Positions 7,367 through 16,321 of a stretch of DNA of 64,000 nucleotides are shown piece by piece. The stretch is from positions 124,001 through 188,000 of the forward strand of contig NZ_QMEL01000004.1 of NCBI RefSeq assembly GCF_003390885.1. The letters are read 5' to 3'. Numbering within the stretch: the first letter of the stretch is position 1; the number at the start of each line of letters is the position of its first letter. Below the pieces are notes generated by a model that saw only the letters and a program-made list of their open reading frames with translations, did not search any database and was not told where the DNA came from. The stretch is from Pelagibacterium sediminicola (GTDB lineage Bacteria > Pseudomonadota > Alphaproteobacteria > Rhizobiales > Devosiaceae). A program made the position numbers and the translations under genes.

Positions 7367-7460
7367 CCCGGTAATAAATACCGGGATGACATCGAAGGGG
7401 GCCGGATCCTGCCAAAAACACAATTGTCATTCCGGCATTTATTGCAGGAATCCAGCGCGA
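7367..7460. repeat. Composite intergenic repeat (modules A and B)
   Basis: Module A is the hairpin CCCGGTA-ATAAA-TACCGGG at 7367-7385. Module B at 7423-7459 reads ATTGTCATTCCGGCATTT then ATTGCAGGAATCCAGCGCG. The same pair of modules recurs at 20497-20605, 42691-42791 and, inverted, 52901-53009. It lies between two convergent genes and no coding sequence is seen. Confidence 0.7.
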
Positions 7461-7510
7461 TCTCGCGGCATACGCCGCCACGGGACGAATAACGCGACTC
7501 CGCCCGCCGC

Positions 7511-10500
7511 TCAGTTTTGCCCGGCTGAAAAGAGATCGAGTTGCAGCGCCCCGGGCGGAATCTGCTGAATCGACGGCGTGGGAGTAGGCGCATCCGGGAC
7601 CGGCTCCGGTGCCTGCAATTGCCTTTCCAGTTCCTCGAGCTGGCGCAGCCGCTCTTGCGCTTCCTGCCGCTCGGCCTCTTCCTGCTGCTGGCGCAGCAAT
7701 TCCTCGGCCTGCCGCCGCGCTTCTTCCTCCATCAGCCGCGCCTGTTCCTCGGCGGCGGCACGCTGGCGCGCCTCCTGTTCGGCGCGCAGGCGTTCGAGTT
7801 CATCGAGTTCGATCTCGAAGGCCCGCATCTGGATCGCATCGACCATCTGCGTCAGGTCCAGCGTCCGCTCCGGCGCGCGCAACGGCCCGCTCACCGAAAT
7901 CCCGACGCGGCCCGTGGTTTCGGTGATCAATTCATTCCCGCCCACCGGCCGGGTCAGCGCCAGCGTCCAGTCGCTGCTAGTGGAAAGGTCGCCCAGCGCG
8001 AGACTTCCGCCGCCCACGAGCCGCGCCCCAGCCCCTTCGATCACGACGTTCGATATCCGTACCGTCCCCCCGGTCAGCGAATAAAGGCTCCCCGCCTCAT
8101 TGGCGACGAACGGCCCCCCATCCAGCGCCTCGACAACGATCGCCTCCAGCGTCTCAGGTTCGAGTTCAATGATGTTTTCGAGCCCCGCAGCCCGCGCGAA
8201 AACGTCCGGCGAGGTCCGCGCGATCGAAAGGCCGGCAACCGAGATCGAACCACTCCCGGTTAGCCCCCCCACCAGCGCGCGAAAACTGTCACCATTGGCG
8301 TGGAACTCTCCGCCCGCCGTCACCGTGCCATCCAGCACGTCGGCCGGCGCGCCCTCCACCAGCGCATCGAGCGCCACCCCGTTGAGCGAGAACCGCCCCG
8401 TAAGGCTCTTGTCCGCCAGCACCGAGGCGCAACAAAGTGCCGCATCGAGTTCCAGCGTGCCCCCGCCGATCTCGCCCATCAGCCCCCGCAGCCGCGTTGC
8501 CTCGTTATCCCATGCATAATCGAAGGCCAGCGCTTCGAGCAGCACCCGCTCCCCGGCCCTCAGCTCCGGCGCGGTCATGGCGATGCGCCCCCGCGCCCTG
8601 CGCGCGGTCTGGCCGGGATCGAGCGGGCCGTCGGCCCACCCCCCCTCCGCCGAGCGGATGGTTGCGGCGGGGCCGCCCGTCATCGCCAGAAGCGTATCGA
8701 GATCGAGCGCATCGAGCCGCAACGCCCCCGACACCAGCGCCGAATTGCTCTGCGCTGCATAGTTGAGATCGCCCGCAACGCTTCCCTCGCCCACAAACCC
8801 GGCGATATTGGTCAGCGCCACGCTCTGACTGCCCGCAAAGGCGATCTCGGCCTGCCCCTCCACCCCCGGAAACCAGATCCCCGGCGCGCCCGCTAATTCG
8901 GCCAGCGCCGAAACGTCGGTGAAAAGGAACGAGGTCATGCCCTGCCCGCTGGGCGCCATAAGGTCCGAGGTCACCACCCTTCCGGTAAAATCGATCCGCT
9001 CCCCGCCCCCTTCCAGCGTCATTTCCACTTCCATGCTCGCTGCGGGGTTGCCGTCCCCCGATAGCGTCAGCAGTGCTCCATCCTCGCCCGCGATCACTGG
9101 CGCGAGCCCCAACTGGGTCATCAATTCCGCCCCGCTCTCCGCCGCCGCCTCGAAGGCAAACGCGGTGCGACCCTGCCCGAATTTTCCGGCACCGCCGGCA
9201 ATGTCGGCCGAAAGCCATATGTCGGCCTGCCCTGCCCGGCCCTCCAGCGTCAGCGCCTGGCTGCCCTCGCGCGCCGGCTCGCCCAGCACGAGATGCAGAT
9301 TGGCCGGAAGGCTGCCCGCAACGGCCCGCGCCAGCGGCCCCGCATCGAGCCCCGGCACGCGGGCCAGCGCCGCGCCATTGCGCGCCAGTGAAAGCTCCCC
9401 GCTGCCCCAGACCACCGGTGCATCGAGCGTTCCGCCCAGTTCCACCCAACCATCGAAACCCGCCCCGCCGAAATCCCCGATGCCGATCTCGCCGAGCGAC
9501 AATCGCCCCTCGCCCCAATCGAGCCCCAGCGTAACATCGGAAAATGGAAGCCCCGCGAAAACCCCGCCCTCGGCGGCCAGATCGAGCCGCCCTTGCGGAA
9601 AGCTCAGCCCGAACGGGCCCGCCGGATCGACCGGCGGCAACAACGCCAGCAGCGCCGCGCTCCGGTTGGCATCGAGCCGCGAGAGCCGTGCATCGACCTC
9701 GAGCGACGGCTGCTCCCCGAACCGCATATGGGCCGCCAGATCGTGGCTTGACCCGTCCAGCAAGAACAACCCGTTGCTCAGCCGCAGCGCCCCGTTGGTC
9801 ATGTGCACATCGCCCGTCAACTGCCCCGGCATGTTGAATAGCGGATTGCCCTCCGCGGTCCGCCGCCACAGCAGCGAAAGCGCATCGAGCCGCCGCGCGC
9901 TCACATCGATCCTGCCATCGAACGCGGGCCACCCCGCCTGCCGCCCCAGCGTCCCCTCGAGCCGCAACGTCGTATCGCCCGCCAGACGCCCCGAAAACTC
10001 CTCGATGCGCCACAATTCGCCATTGGTCACCGCATCGAGCCGCACTTCGCGCAGTCCCGTTCCGCGCAGCACCAGTTCGTTGATGTCCACCCCGATCCGC
10101 CCCGGCAGGGGCGGGAGAACCGGCTGGGGCATTTCCCTCAGCATCCGCACCAGTTCATAGGGCTGCAAGGCGTCCTCAACCGCCTGCCGGGGCAAAAGCG
10201 TCACCACCCCACCCGACACCACCGCATTGAACCGGGGCTGGGCGCCCAGCGTCACCGAAGCCGACCCGGTCATCCGCGTCGCCGCCTGGTCCTCATTGGG
10301 TAGGAAGGTGAACCCGGGCAGCAGGACTTCAGCGGTCGTTGCCGTCACCGGGCTCGAAAGCACCAGATCGCCCGCAACCCCGTCCTCGCTGTCCACCGGC
10401 TGCCGGAAAACGCCCTGCCCCTCGAACACCGGGTCGGCGCCCGTGCGCAATAGCCCGTCGAGCGAAACCGAATACCCCCCGTCCGCCGGGCGCAGGAAGC

Positions 10501-11122
10501 TGGTGACCTGCATGTGCCCTTCCGCATTCATCGCCGAGGTCGCGATCCGGATGGCGTAATCGCCGCCCTCGAATTCCCCTTCCCCCTGCAGCGCGAACGG
10601 CCCGCGCGTCCCGGTCATCCGCATGTCGCCCGCAAAACCCGTTACCGCCCGGCTTTGCCCGCTGCGCATATCGGTAACCGTAACGATCGCGTCCTCGAAC
10701 CGCGCCGAGGCGATCGAGACATTGGAGGCATGCGCCGTTTCGGCCAGCGTGATCGGGGTTTCGATATGCCCCGTCTCGCCGATCGTGAGGTTGATATGGG
10801 GGCCCGCCAGCCGCAATTGGGTGACGCTGAACCGGTCGCGCAAAAAATCCATCAGCGAGAAATCGGCCTCGACATATTGCGCTTCGGCCAGCGGATGGGT
10901 GGCCGGCCCCAGCCGCACCCCCTCGATCCGCATGCGCGGCTGGGGCAGCAGAACGAAATCGAGATCGCCCTCGATCGCCACCTCGATCCCGAGCGCCTGC
11001 GCCGTCATCTCCTCCATGCGCACCTTGTAGCTGTTCCAGTCGATCAGCCACGGCACGATGAACGCCGCCCCCATGATCAGGATCGCCACCAGCCCCACGG
11101 CAATATAGATGCGATTGGCCAA
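7511..11122 (-). CDS. AsmA family protein
   Basis: The 1203-residue protein begins with one transmembrane anchor (IYIAVGLVAILIMGAAFIVPWLIDW) followed by the AsmA N-terminal sequence NSYKVRMEEMTAQALGIEVAIEGD. A long repetitive beta-rich periplasmic region follows, as in the AsmA/TamB-like family of bridge-forming lipid transport proteins. Near residues 1090-1180 comes an unusual highly charged Glu/Arg/Gln-rich coiled coil, then a proline-rich tail. AsmA-like proteins are linked to outer-membrane lipid homeostasis; the specific role here is not known. At 3.6 kb it is the second-longest gene in the window. Confidence 0.87.
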   Translation of the reverse strand: MANRIYIAVGLVAILIMGAAFIVPWLIDWNSYKVRMEEMTAQALGIEVAIEGDLDFVLLPQPRMRIEGVRLGPATHPLAEAQYVEADFSLMDFLRDRFSVTQLRLAGPHINLTIGETGHIETPITLAETAHASNVSIASARFEDAIVTVTDMRSGQSRAVTGFAGDMRMTGTRGPFALQGEGEFEGGDYAIRIATSAMNAEGHMQVTSFLRPADGGYSVSLDGLLRTGADPVFEGQGVFRQPVDSEDGVAGDLVLSSPVTATTAEVLLPGFTFLPNEDQAATRMTGSASVTLGAQPRFNAVVSGGVVTLLPRQAVEDALQPYELVRMLREMPQPVLPPLPGRIGVDINELVLRGTGLREVRLDAVTNGELWRIEEFSGRLAGDTTLRLEGTLGRQAGWPAFDGRIDVSARRLDALSLLWRRTAEGNPLFNMPGQLTGDVHMTNGALRLSNGLFLLDGSSHDLAAHMRFGEQPSLEVDARLSRLDANRSAALLALLPPVDPAGPFGLSFPQGRLDLAAEGGVFAGLPFSDVTLGLDWGEGRLSLGEIGIGDFGGAGFDGWVELGGTLDAPVVWGSGELSLARNGAALARVPGLDAGPLARAVAGSLPANLHLVLGEPAREGSQALTLEGRAGQADIWLSADIAGGAGKFGQGRTAFAFEAAAESGAELMTQLGLAPVIAGEDGALLTLSGDGNPAASMEVEMTLEGGGERIDFTGRVVTSDLMAPSGQGMTSFLFTDVSALAELAGAPGIWFPGVEGQAEIAFAGSQSVALTNIAGFVGEGSVAGDLNYAAQSNSALVSGALRLDALDLDTLLAMTGGPAATIRSAEGGWADGPLDPGQTARRARGRIAMTAPELRAGERVLLEALAFDYAWDNEATRLRGLMGEIGGGTLELDAALCCASVLADKSLTGRFSLNGVALDALVEGAPADVLDGTVTAGGEFHANGDSFRALVGGLTGSGSISVAGLSIARTSPDVFARAAGLENIIELEPETLEAIVVEALDGGPFVANEAGSLYSLTGGTVRISNVVIEGAGARLVGGGSLALGDLSTSSDWTLALTRPVGGNELITETTGRVGISVSGPLRAPERTLDLTQMVDAIQMRAFEIELDELERLRAEQEARQRAAAEEQARLMEEEARRQAEELLRQQQEEAERQEAQERLRQLEELERQLQAPEPVPDAPTPTPSIQQIPPGALQLDLFSAGQN

Positions 11123-11259
11123 GACGACCCCTGCCCCTTCTCCGGCATCCGAAACACGCTCGGAACATTAGGCATAACAATCGCCTGCGTCACCCGGCAT
11201 TACGCAGTCCGAAAGCAAGAATTTTGTGGCGGGGCCGGAATGCCCGGCGGCCTCGGCGT

Positions 11260-11365
11260 CACCCCTCCCCAGCCCTCCCCATCAAGGGGAGGGTGCATCC
11301 TTTGCTCGGCACGCTCCAACCCACAAGGCCGGCACCCCCCTTGTGGGGGAGGCTGGGAGGGGGGT
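11260..11365. repeat. GC-rich palindromic repeat, CCCTCCCC type (copy 1)
   Basis: Two tandem GC-rich hairpins lie here: CCCTCCCCatcaaGGGGAGGG and CCCCCCttgtGGGGGAGG, flanked by CACCCCTCCCCAGCC and GGCTGGGAGGGGGG. The copy at 15807-15916 is nearly identical. The 350-base gap between the AsmA gene and the helicase holds this repeat and otherwise only the presumed promoters of both genes. Confidence 0.8.
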
Positions 11366-11472
11366 CCGGCGCAAGCCGGTCTTTCCCCCGCATATACATT
11401 TCCCTTGACGCACCCTATATATTCCCCTTGAGAACAAAAAGAGATTCGCGCGCAGGAAAAGCACCCGGCCAT

Positions 11473-13797
11473 ATGACTTCCGTCCCCCCCCATCGCCCCT
11501 CCGGCCCGATCACCAGCCAGTTCGCCAGCCGCGCACCGGCCTATCTCGAAGGGCTCAATGAGGAACAGCGCGATGCGGTACTGACCACCGAAGGGCCCTT
11601 GCTCGTCCTTGCCGGCGCGGGCACGGGCAAGACGCGGGTTCTGACCACCCGCATCGCCCATATCCTTGCCTCGCGCCTTGCCTATGGACGCCAGATTCTC
11701 GCCGTCACCTTCACCAATAAGGCGGCCCGCGAGATGAAAGATCGTATCGCCAACCTCGTCGGCGCATCGGTCGAGGGGATGCCTTGGCTGGGCACCTTCC
11801 ACTCCATCGGCGCGCGCATCCTCAGGCGCCACGCCGAACTGGTCGGCCTGCGCCCCGACTTCACGATCCTTGATACCGACGACCAGATCCGCCTCGTCAA
11901 GCAGCTGATCGAGGCCGAAAATATTGATGAAAAGCGCTGGCCCGCCCGCCAGTTCGCCGGCATGCTCGACAACTGGAAGAACCGCGGGTTGCTGCCCCAG
12001 GACCTTTCAGCCGCCGATGCGGGATTTTTCGCCAACGGCAAGGGCCAAAAACTCTACGCCGATTATCAGGCGCGCCTCAAAACCCTCAACGCCGCCGATT
12101 TCGGGGACCTGCTGCTCGAAAACATCCGGCTGTTCAAGGAAAACCCCGAAGTCCTCAAGCAGTATCACGACCGCTTCCGCTATATGCTGGTCGATGAATA
12201 TCAGGATTCCAACACCGCCCAATATCTCTGGCTGCGCCTGCTAGCGCAAAGCCGTGATGGCCGGACCCAGGCCAATATCTGCGTTGTGGGCGACGACGAC
12301 CAGTCGATCTATGGCTGGCGCGGCGCGGAAGTGGACAACATCCTGCGCTTCGAGAAGGATTTTCCCGGCGCAAAGGTCATCAAGCTCGAACGCAATTACC
12401 GCTCGACGTCCAACATCCTTTCCGCCGCCTCGCATCTCATCGCCCACAACGAATCCCGCCTCGGCAAGACGCTGCAGACCGATGTGGGCGAAAAGGGCGA
12501 TCCCATCACCGTCACCTCGGTCTGGGATTCGGAAGAAGAAGCCCGCCATATCGGCGAGAACATCGAGCAGTATCAGCGCCAGGGCGACCAGTTGAACGAC
12601 ATGGCTATCCTCGTGCGCGCCTCCTTCCAGATGCGCGAGTTCGAGGAACGCTTCATCACGCTCGGCCTCAACTACCGCGTCATCGGCGGCCCGCGCTTTT
12701 ACGAGCGCCGGGAAATCCGCGACGCGCTGGCCTATCTGCGCATCGTCGCCAACCCCGATGACGATCTCGCGCTGGACCGCATCATCAACGTGCCCAAGCG
12801 CGGGCTCGGCGATGCCGCGACCCAGATCGTCAACCAGACATCGCGCACCGTGGGAAAACCCAAGCTCGCAACCATCCGCGACCTTATCGACACCGAGGAA
12901 CTCAAGCCCAGGCAACGCGCGACGTTCCGCGATCTGGTTCGCCAGTTCGACGACTGGGCCGAACGATTGCGCGCCATTCCCCATTTCGAGTTGGCCGAGC
13001 AGATCCTCGATGAATCCGGCTACACTGCCATGTGGCAGAACGACAAGAGCGCCGATGCGCCGGGGCGACTGGAAAACTTGAAGGAACTTATCCGCTCGAT
13101 GGAAGAATTCGAGAACCTTGGCGGCTTTCTCGAACACATCGCGCTGGTCATGGATCGCGACACCGGCGACGCCAGCGACGCCGTTTCGATCATGACGCTA
13201 CACTCGGCCAAGGGGCTGGAGTTCAACACCGTCTTTCTTCCCGGCTGGGAAGAGGGCCTATTTCCCCATCAGCGCTCGCTCGATGAAACCGGCCTTGCCG
13301 GGCTGGAGGAAGAACGCCGTCTCGCCTATGTCGGCATCACCCGCGCGCGCAAACGCTGCCATATCAGCCTTGCCCAGAACCGCCGCATCCACGGCCTCTG
13401 GCAATCGGCCATCCCCTCGCGCTTTCTCGATGAACTTCCCACCGAGGCCGTCGAGGTCAAGGACACCGGCTCATCCTATGGCGGCTATTCCTATGGTGGC
13501 CGCGCCGCGACCCGCTTCGATGCCCGCGATCCCTTCGAGAGCGTCTATGAGACGCCGGGCTGGCAACGCGCCCAGCGCCAGCAGCAATCGCGCAAGAGCC
13601 CCGGCCCCCTCACCATCGAAGGCGATCTCGTCGCGCGCTCGTCAGGCCCATCGGCCGCCTACGGGATCGGCGAACGCGTCTTTCACCTGAAATTCGGCTA
13701 CGGCACCGTCACCGCCGCCGAGGGCAACAAGCTCTCCATCGACTTCGAGAAAGCAGGGCCAAAAAAGGTACTCGACAGCTTCGTGAAACGGGGATGA
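11473..13797 (+). CDS. UvrD/PcrA/Rep-type DNA helicase
   Basis: This 774-residue superfamily 1A helicase shows all seven motifs: Walker A AGAGTGKTR, motif Ia AVTFTNKAAREM, motif II DEYQDSN, motif III GDDDQSIYGWRGA, motif IV LERNYRS, motif V TLHSAKGLEF and motif VI RRLAYVGITRARK. The C-terminus ends in a Tudor-like domain (IGERVFHLKFGYGTV), a hallmark of UvrD/PcrA that contacts RNA polymerase. It unwinds DNA 3' to 5' during excision repair or replication restart. The ATG at 11473 is used because upstream in-frame sequence is the palindromic repeat. I cannot separate uvrD from pcrA or rep by sequence alone. Confidence 0.93.
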   Translation: MTSVPPHRPSGPITSQFASRAPAYLEGLNEEQRDAVLTTEGPLLVLAGAGTGKTRVLTTRIAHILASRLAYGRQILAVTFTNKAAREMKDRIANLVGASVEGMPWLGTFHSIGARILRRHAELVGLRPDFTILDTDDQIRLVKQLIEAENIDEKRWPARQFAGMLDNWKNRGLLPQDLSAADAGFFANGKGQKLYADYQARLKTLNAADFGDLLLENIRLFKENPEVLKQYHDRFRYMLVDEYQDSNTAQYLWLRLLAQSRDGRTQANICVVGDDDQSIYGWRGAEVDNILRFEKDFPGAKVIKLERNYRSTSNILSAASHLIAHNESRLGKTLQTDVGEKGDPITVTSVWDSEEEARHIGENIEQYQRQGDQLNDMAILVRASFQMREFEERFITLGLNYRVIGGPRFYERREIRDALAYLRIVANPDDDLALDRIINVPKRGLGDAATQIVNQTSRTVGKPKLATIRDLIDTEELKPRQRATFRDLVRQFDDWAERLRAIPHFELAEQILDESGYTAMWQNDKSADAPGRLENLKELIRSMEEFENLGGFLEHIALVMDRDTGDASDAVSIMTLHSAKGLEFNTVFLPGWEEGLFPHQRSLDETGLAGLEEERRLAYVGITRARKRCHISLAQNRRIHGLWQSAIPSRFLDELPTEAVEVKDTGSSYGGYSYGGRAATRFDARDPFESVYETPGWQRAQRQQQSRKSPGPLTIEGDLVARSSGPSAAYGIGERVFHLKFGYGTVTAAEGNKLSIDFEKAGPKKVLDSFVKRG

Positions 13798-13985
13798 CCC
13801 CGTCGCATCCTTAAAAATCCACCCTCAACGACGCCTCGACGCTGACGCCCGAACGCCGCCGCTGGGCCTGCCCCGCGTTAAGGCCGCATGAACCCGCTCA
13901 TATTACCCTGTTCCAGATTGCTGCCGGTAATCGGGATACGTAAAGTTCCCGCTCACGGGCCAGCAACGAAAAAAAGAGGCAGGCA

Positions 13986-14135
13986 ATGAACGTTCCGCAG
14001 AAGTCCGATGGCAACGAGCCCACGGACATCAAGAAGGCAACCCTTAAATTCCTTCAGATCCTCCTGATGCTGGCCGGCGTCTATTTCATCTGCGAGCGCC
14101 TCACCTACTACGCCATCATGTTCTTTACGTCCTGA
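13986..14135 (+). CDS. Small single-pass membrane protein (49 aa), unknown
   Basis: A 49-codon frame starts at ATG 13986 behind the ribosome-binding sequence AGAGGCAGG. It has a charged N-terminus (MNVPQKSDGNEPTDIKK) and one hydrophobic segment (LKFLQILLMLAGVYFI), ending in FFTS. I do not recognise a family. The good ribosome-binding site, the charge/hydrophobic layout and the location in an otherwise empty 435-base gap support a real gene; there is no homology evidence. It lies between the helicase and a convergent membrane protein gene. Confidence 0.5.
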   Translation: MNVPQKSDGNEPTDIKKATLKFLQILLMLAGVYFICERLTYYAIMFFTS

Positions 14136-14232
14136 TCCCCGGCCCGGCCTTCATTCAGCCAGGCCGGAATCCGAAACGCACCAGCCCCGGCGCCTCGTAT
14201 CGCGCGCGATCCGTGAGGCCCCGCCGCGCCGG

Positions 14233-14631
14233 CTACTTGGTGAAATTCTTCGCCCAGTCCGGCACGTAGGCGGCGTCCGGCATGCGCGCCGCATTTTGCG
14301 TGGCCCAGGACAGCAGCATCAGCACCAGCAGCACAACGCCGATCTCAAAGCCCGGAACGCCCGACGAGATATGGGCGCTTATGGCCAGCAGGAGATGGTA
14401 GAAAAACCCGGCATAGGCCAGTTGCGCCAGCCACACGGGCCGCCGCACGAGAACTGCCAGAATGCCTGCGATCTTGACGTAGATCATGACCGGGACAAGG
14501 TAGCCCGGATACCCGACCGCGGCGTATCCCGCCGCCGACTCGGCGGGCATGGTGATATAGTTGAAAACACTAAAGGCATAAAAGGCCAGAAACAGAACTG
14601 TGCTGGCCCAATAAACGATCCTGACAATCAT
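14233..14631 (-). CDS. DoxX-like small integral membrane protein
   Basis: The 132-residue product has four hydrophobic segments (around residues 5-22, 42-60, 66-88 and 93-113) in the arrangement of DoxX-like proteins. No catalytic motif is seen, so the function is unknown. Starting at ATG 14631 places AAGGTG six bases upstream; an in-frame ATG at 14721 would add a 30-residue soluble extension that looks less likely. The gene converges on the small membrane protein gene at 13986-14135. Confidence 0.6.
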   Translation of the reverse strand: MIVRIVYWASTVLFLAFYAFSVFNYITMPAESAAGYAAVGYPGYLVPVMIYVKIAGILAVLVRRPVWLAQLAYAGFFYHLLLAISAHISSGVPGFEIGVVLLVLMLLSWATQNAARMPDAAYVPDWAKNFTK

Positions 14632-14883
14632 CTCGGCACCTTTCAGCAAAGCCTTGGCAGTGGACGATCCTGCCAAACCCACCTGCGGCAACCATATCGC
14701 TGTCTGGCCGCCCTTATCCATAGCTCGGTTCGCCCCCTCCTTTGCGGGTTCCCCCGATACTGGTAGCGACTCTCCGAACGAATAGAGAACATGAGGCCGG
14801 GTCCGTCAAGGGAACGCCCTCGCCAATATTGACTCGGTTAACATGTAATCGCACAAGGCCCGCAACCATCAAGGATGCTCGCC

Positions 14884-15753
14884 ATGCCCCAGGACCAGAT
14901 TTCGACCCCGCTGACCAAGGATCAGGCCTATGCGCTTGTCGATGCGGTGATGGAGCACGAGGATCTGGCGCTCACCGCCTCGGCCCACGAGAACGAGGAA
15001 ACCGGCGAATGGGTGTTCGAGGCCACCTGCGATAGCCCGCCCGACATTGGGGCGTTCCAGGCGCTGGCCAAATCGGTGCTCGGCGGCGAGATCGGCTTTT
15101 CGGTTGCCCCCATCGATGAAAACGCCGACTGGGTGGGCAAATCGCTCGAAGGGCTCAAGCCGGTCTTGGCGGGTGGTTTTTACATCTATGGCAGCCACGA
15201 AACCGAGGCGCCCCCCGAAGGTGTCGTCGCCATCAGGATCGACGCGGCGCAGGCCTTCGGCACCGGCCATCACGAAACCACCACTGGCTGTCTTGAAGCC
15301 ATCGAACTGGTGCTGCAACGCAAAAAGCCTCTCCGCCCCATCGATGTGGGCACCGGCACCGGCATCCTTGCCATCGCGGTTGCCAAGCAACGCCGCGTGC
15401 CCGTCATCGCCTCGGACATCGATCCCGTGGCCGTCGACACCGCCCGCAACAACGCTCGCCTCAACGGCGTCGGCCATCTGGTGCTCGATGTCGATGCCGA
15501 AGGGCTCGACCACCAGACCATCGCAGGCAACGCACCCTACGACCTCATCATCGCCAATATCCTCGCCGCCCCACTCATCACGCTGGCCCCGGGCATCGGA
15601 CGTATCGCAGAACAAGGCGCCGCCATCATCCTCTCGGGCCTGCTCAGCACGCAGGCCGAAAAGGTCCTGGCCGCTTACGCCGAGTACGGCATGATCCTGC
15701 GCGATCATATCGTGCGCAAGGACTGGTCGACGCTGGTGCTGGAAAAGGCGTGA
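14884..15753 (+). CDS. prmA: Ribosomal protein L11 methyltransferase PrmA
   Basis: PrmA trimethylates ribosomal protein L11 using S-adenosylmethionine. The 289-residue chain has the family's short N-terminal substrate domain, then FGTGHHETTTGCLEAIE and the SAM-binding glycine loop DVGTGTGILAIA (about residues 156-167), followed by ASDIDPVAVDTARNNARLNG and NILAAPLI at the active site. The ATG at 14884 is preferred because AAGGA lies eight bases before it, while the alternative ATG at 14875 overlaps that sequence. Confidence 0.94.
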   Translation: MPQDQISTPLTKDQAYALVDAVMEHEDLALTASAHENEETGEWVFEATCDSPPDIGAFQALAKSVLGGEIGFSVAPIDENADWVGKSLEGLKPVLAGGFYIYGSHETEAPPEGVVAIRIDAAQAFGTGHHETTTGCLEAIELVLQRKKPLRPIDVGTGTGILAIAVAKQRRVPVIASDIDPVAVDTARNNARLNGVGHLVLDVDAEGLDHQTIAGNAPYDLIIANILAAPLITLAPGIGRIAEQGAAIILSGLLSTQAEKVLAAYAEYGMILRDHIVRKDWSTLVLEKA

Positions 15754-15806
15754 AGTCCGTCACGATTCTATCGGTGCGATAGTATATGGATTTGCGCTTG
15801 TGGCTT

Positions 15807-15916
15807 CACCCCTCCCCAACCCTCCCCATCAAGGGGAGGGTACTTCCTTTTCCCGGGTGCTCCCTACGCACAAGGCCAACACCTCCCCCCTTGTGGGGGA
15901 GGCTGGGAGGGGGGAT
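15807..15916. repeat. GC-rich palindromic repeat, CCCTCCCC type (copy 2)
   Basis: CCCTCCCCATCAAGGGGAGG and CCCCCTTGTGGGGGAGGCTG form the same two tandem hairpins as the copy at 11260-11365. It occupies most of the gap between prmA and the terminator of the small gene at 16027. Confidence 0.8.
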
Positions 15917-15970
15917 TCGGCGAAAGCCGAAGTATATGCGATTGCCCACCCCGGCAGCACACCGCCCAAC

Positions 15971-16002
15971 AAAAAACCCCAACGGCTGGCGAGCCATCGG
16001 GG
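15971..16002 (-). terminator. Rho-independent terminator of the 47-residue gene
   Basis: On the minus strand CCCCGATGGCT and AGCCGTTGGGG pair around the loop CGCC and are followed by six T residues. It lies 24 bases after the stop codon at 16027-16029. Confidence 0.85.
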
Positions 16003-16026
16003 CTTTGTCGTTACAGAAAGAACAGC

Positions 16027-16170
16027 CTATTCGGCTGTCGCCTTTCTGGATGCGCCGAAATCGCAGCCGTAAACCCGTGCATAGCGGTCGATCTGGCGCG
16101 CCGCCTCGCGGCTGCGGGCCTCGACCATCGCATCCAGTGCCCTGCGAAAAAGACTCTTGTCTTCAGCCAT
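16027..16170 (-). CDS. Conserved small protein (47 aa), unknown
   Basis: This 47-codon frame starts at ATG 16170, with AGGAG nine bases upstream, and is followed by a clear terminator. The product is a charged helical peptide starting MAEDKSLFRRALDAMVEARS and ending in a Cys/Gly segment (YGCDFGASRKATAE). Similar small proteins with an FRRALDAMVEAR-like start occur in Rhizobiales, but I know no function for them. The gene has its own ribosome-binding site and terminator and is divergent from the aminopeptidase P gene. Confidence 0.75.
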   Translation of the reverse strand: MAEDKSLFRRALDAMVEARSREAARQIDRYARVYGCDFGASRKATAE

Positions 16171-16270
16171 TGTCCACACACTCCTGATCTACCGAGTAAA
16201 AAATTTCACTCGCCTGTTGCGTATGATAGATAGGCTGTTCCGCCCCGTTCGGTTAGGGGCAAAAAGGCAG

Positions 16271-16299
16271 ACCTGCCATGCCCTTTCCGCATGGCAGGT
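16271..16299 (+). promoter_or_regulatory. Hairpin in the aminopeptidase P leader
   Basis: ACCTGCCATG and CATGGCAGGT form a perfect 10-bp stem with a 9-base loop, ending 22 bases before the ATG at 16322. No T-run follows it, so it is not an ordinary terminator. It could affect translation initiation or mRNA stability, or act as a protein-binding site; this is inference. Confidence 0.45.
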
Positions 16300-16321
16300 T
16301 GTTGATGCAACAAGGCCGCCC

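Noticed and set aside
11260-11472. Upstream in-frame extension of the helicase (83 extra codons)
   Set aside because: The extension is the translation of a palindromic repeat and is not helicase-like; the ATG at 11473 gives the usual N-terminus.
13810-13870. Minus-strand codons ending SVEASLRVDF-stop, like the last strand of an outer-membrane barrel
   Set aside because: Only about 20 residues are readable and no upstream coding sequence supports it; it may be a remnant of a deleted gene but cannot be called.
15971-16002. Possible riboswitch or attenuator between prmA and the 47-residue gene
   Set aside because: The structure is a simple hairpin with a T-run on the minus strand directly after a stop codon, so a terminator explains it.
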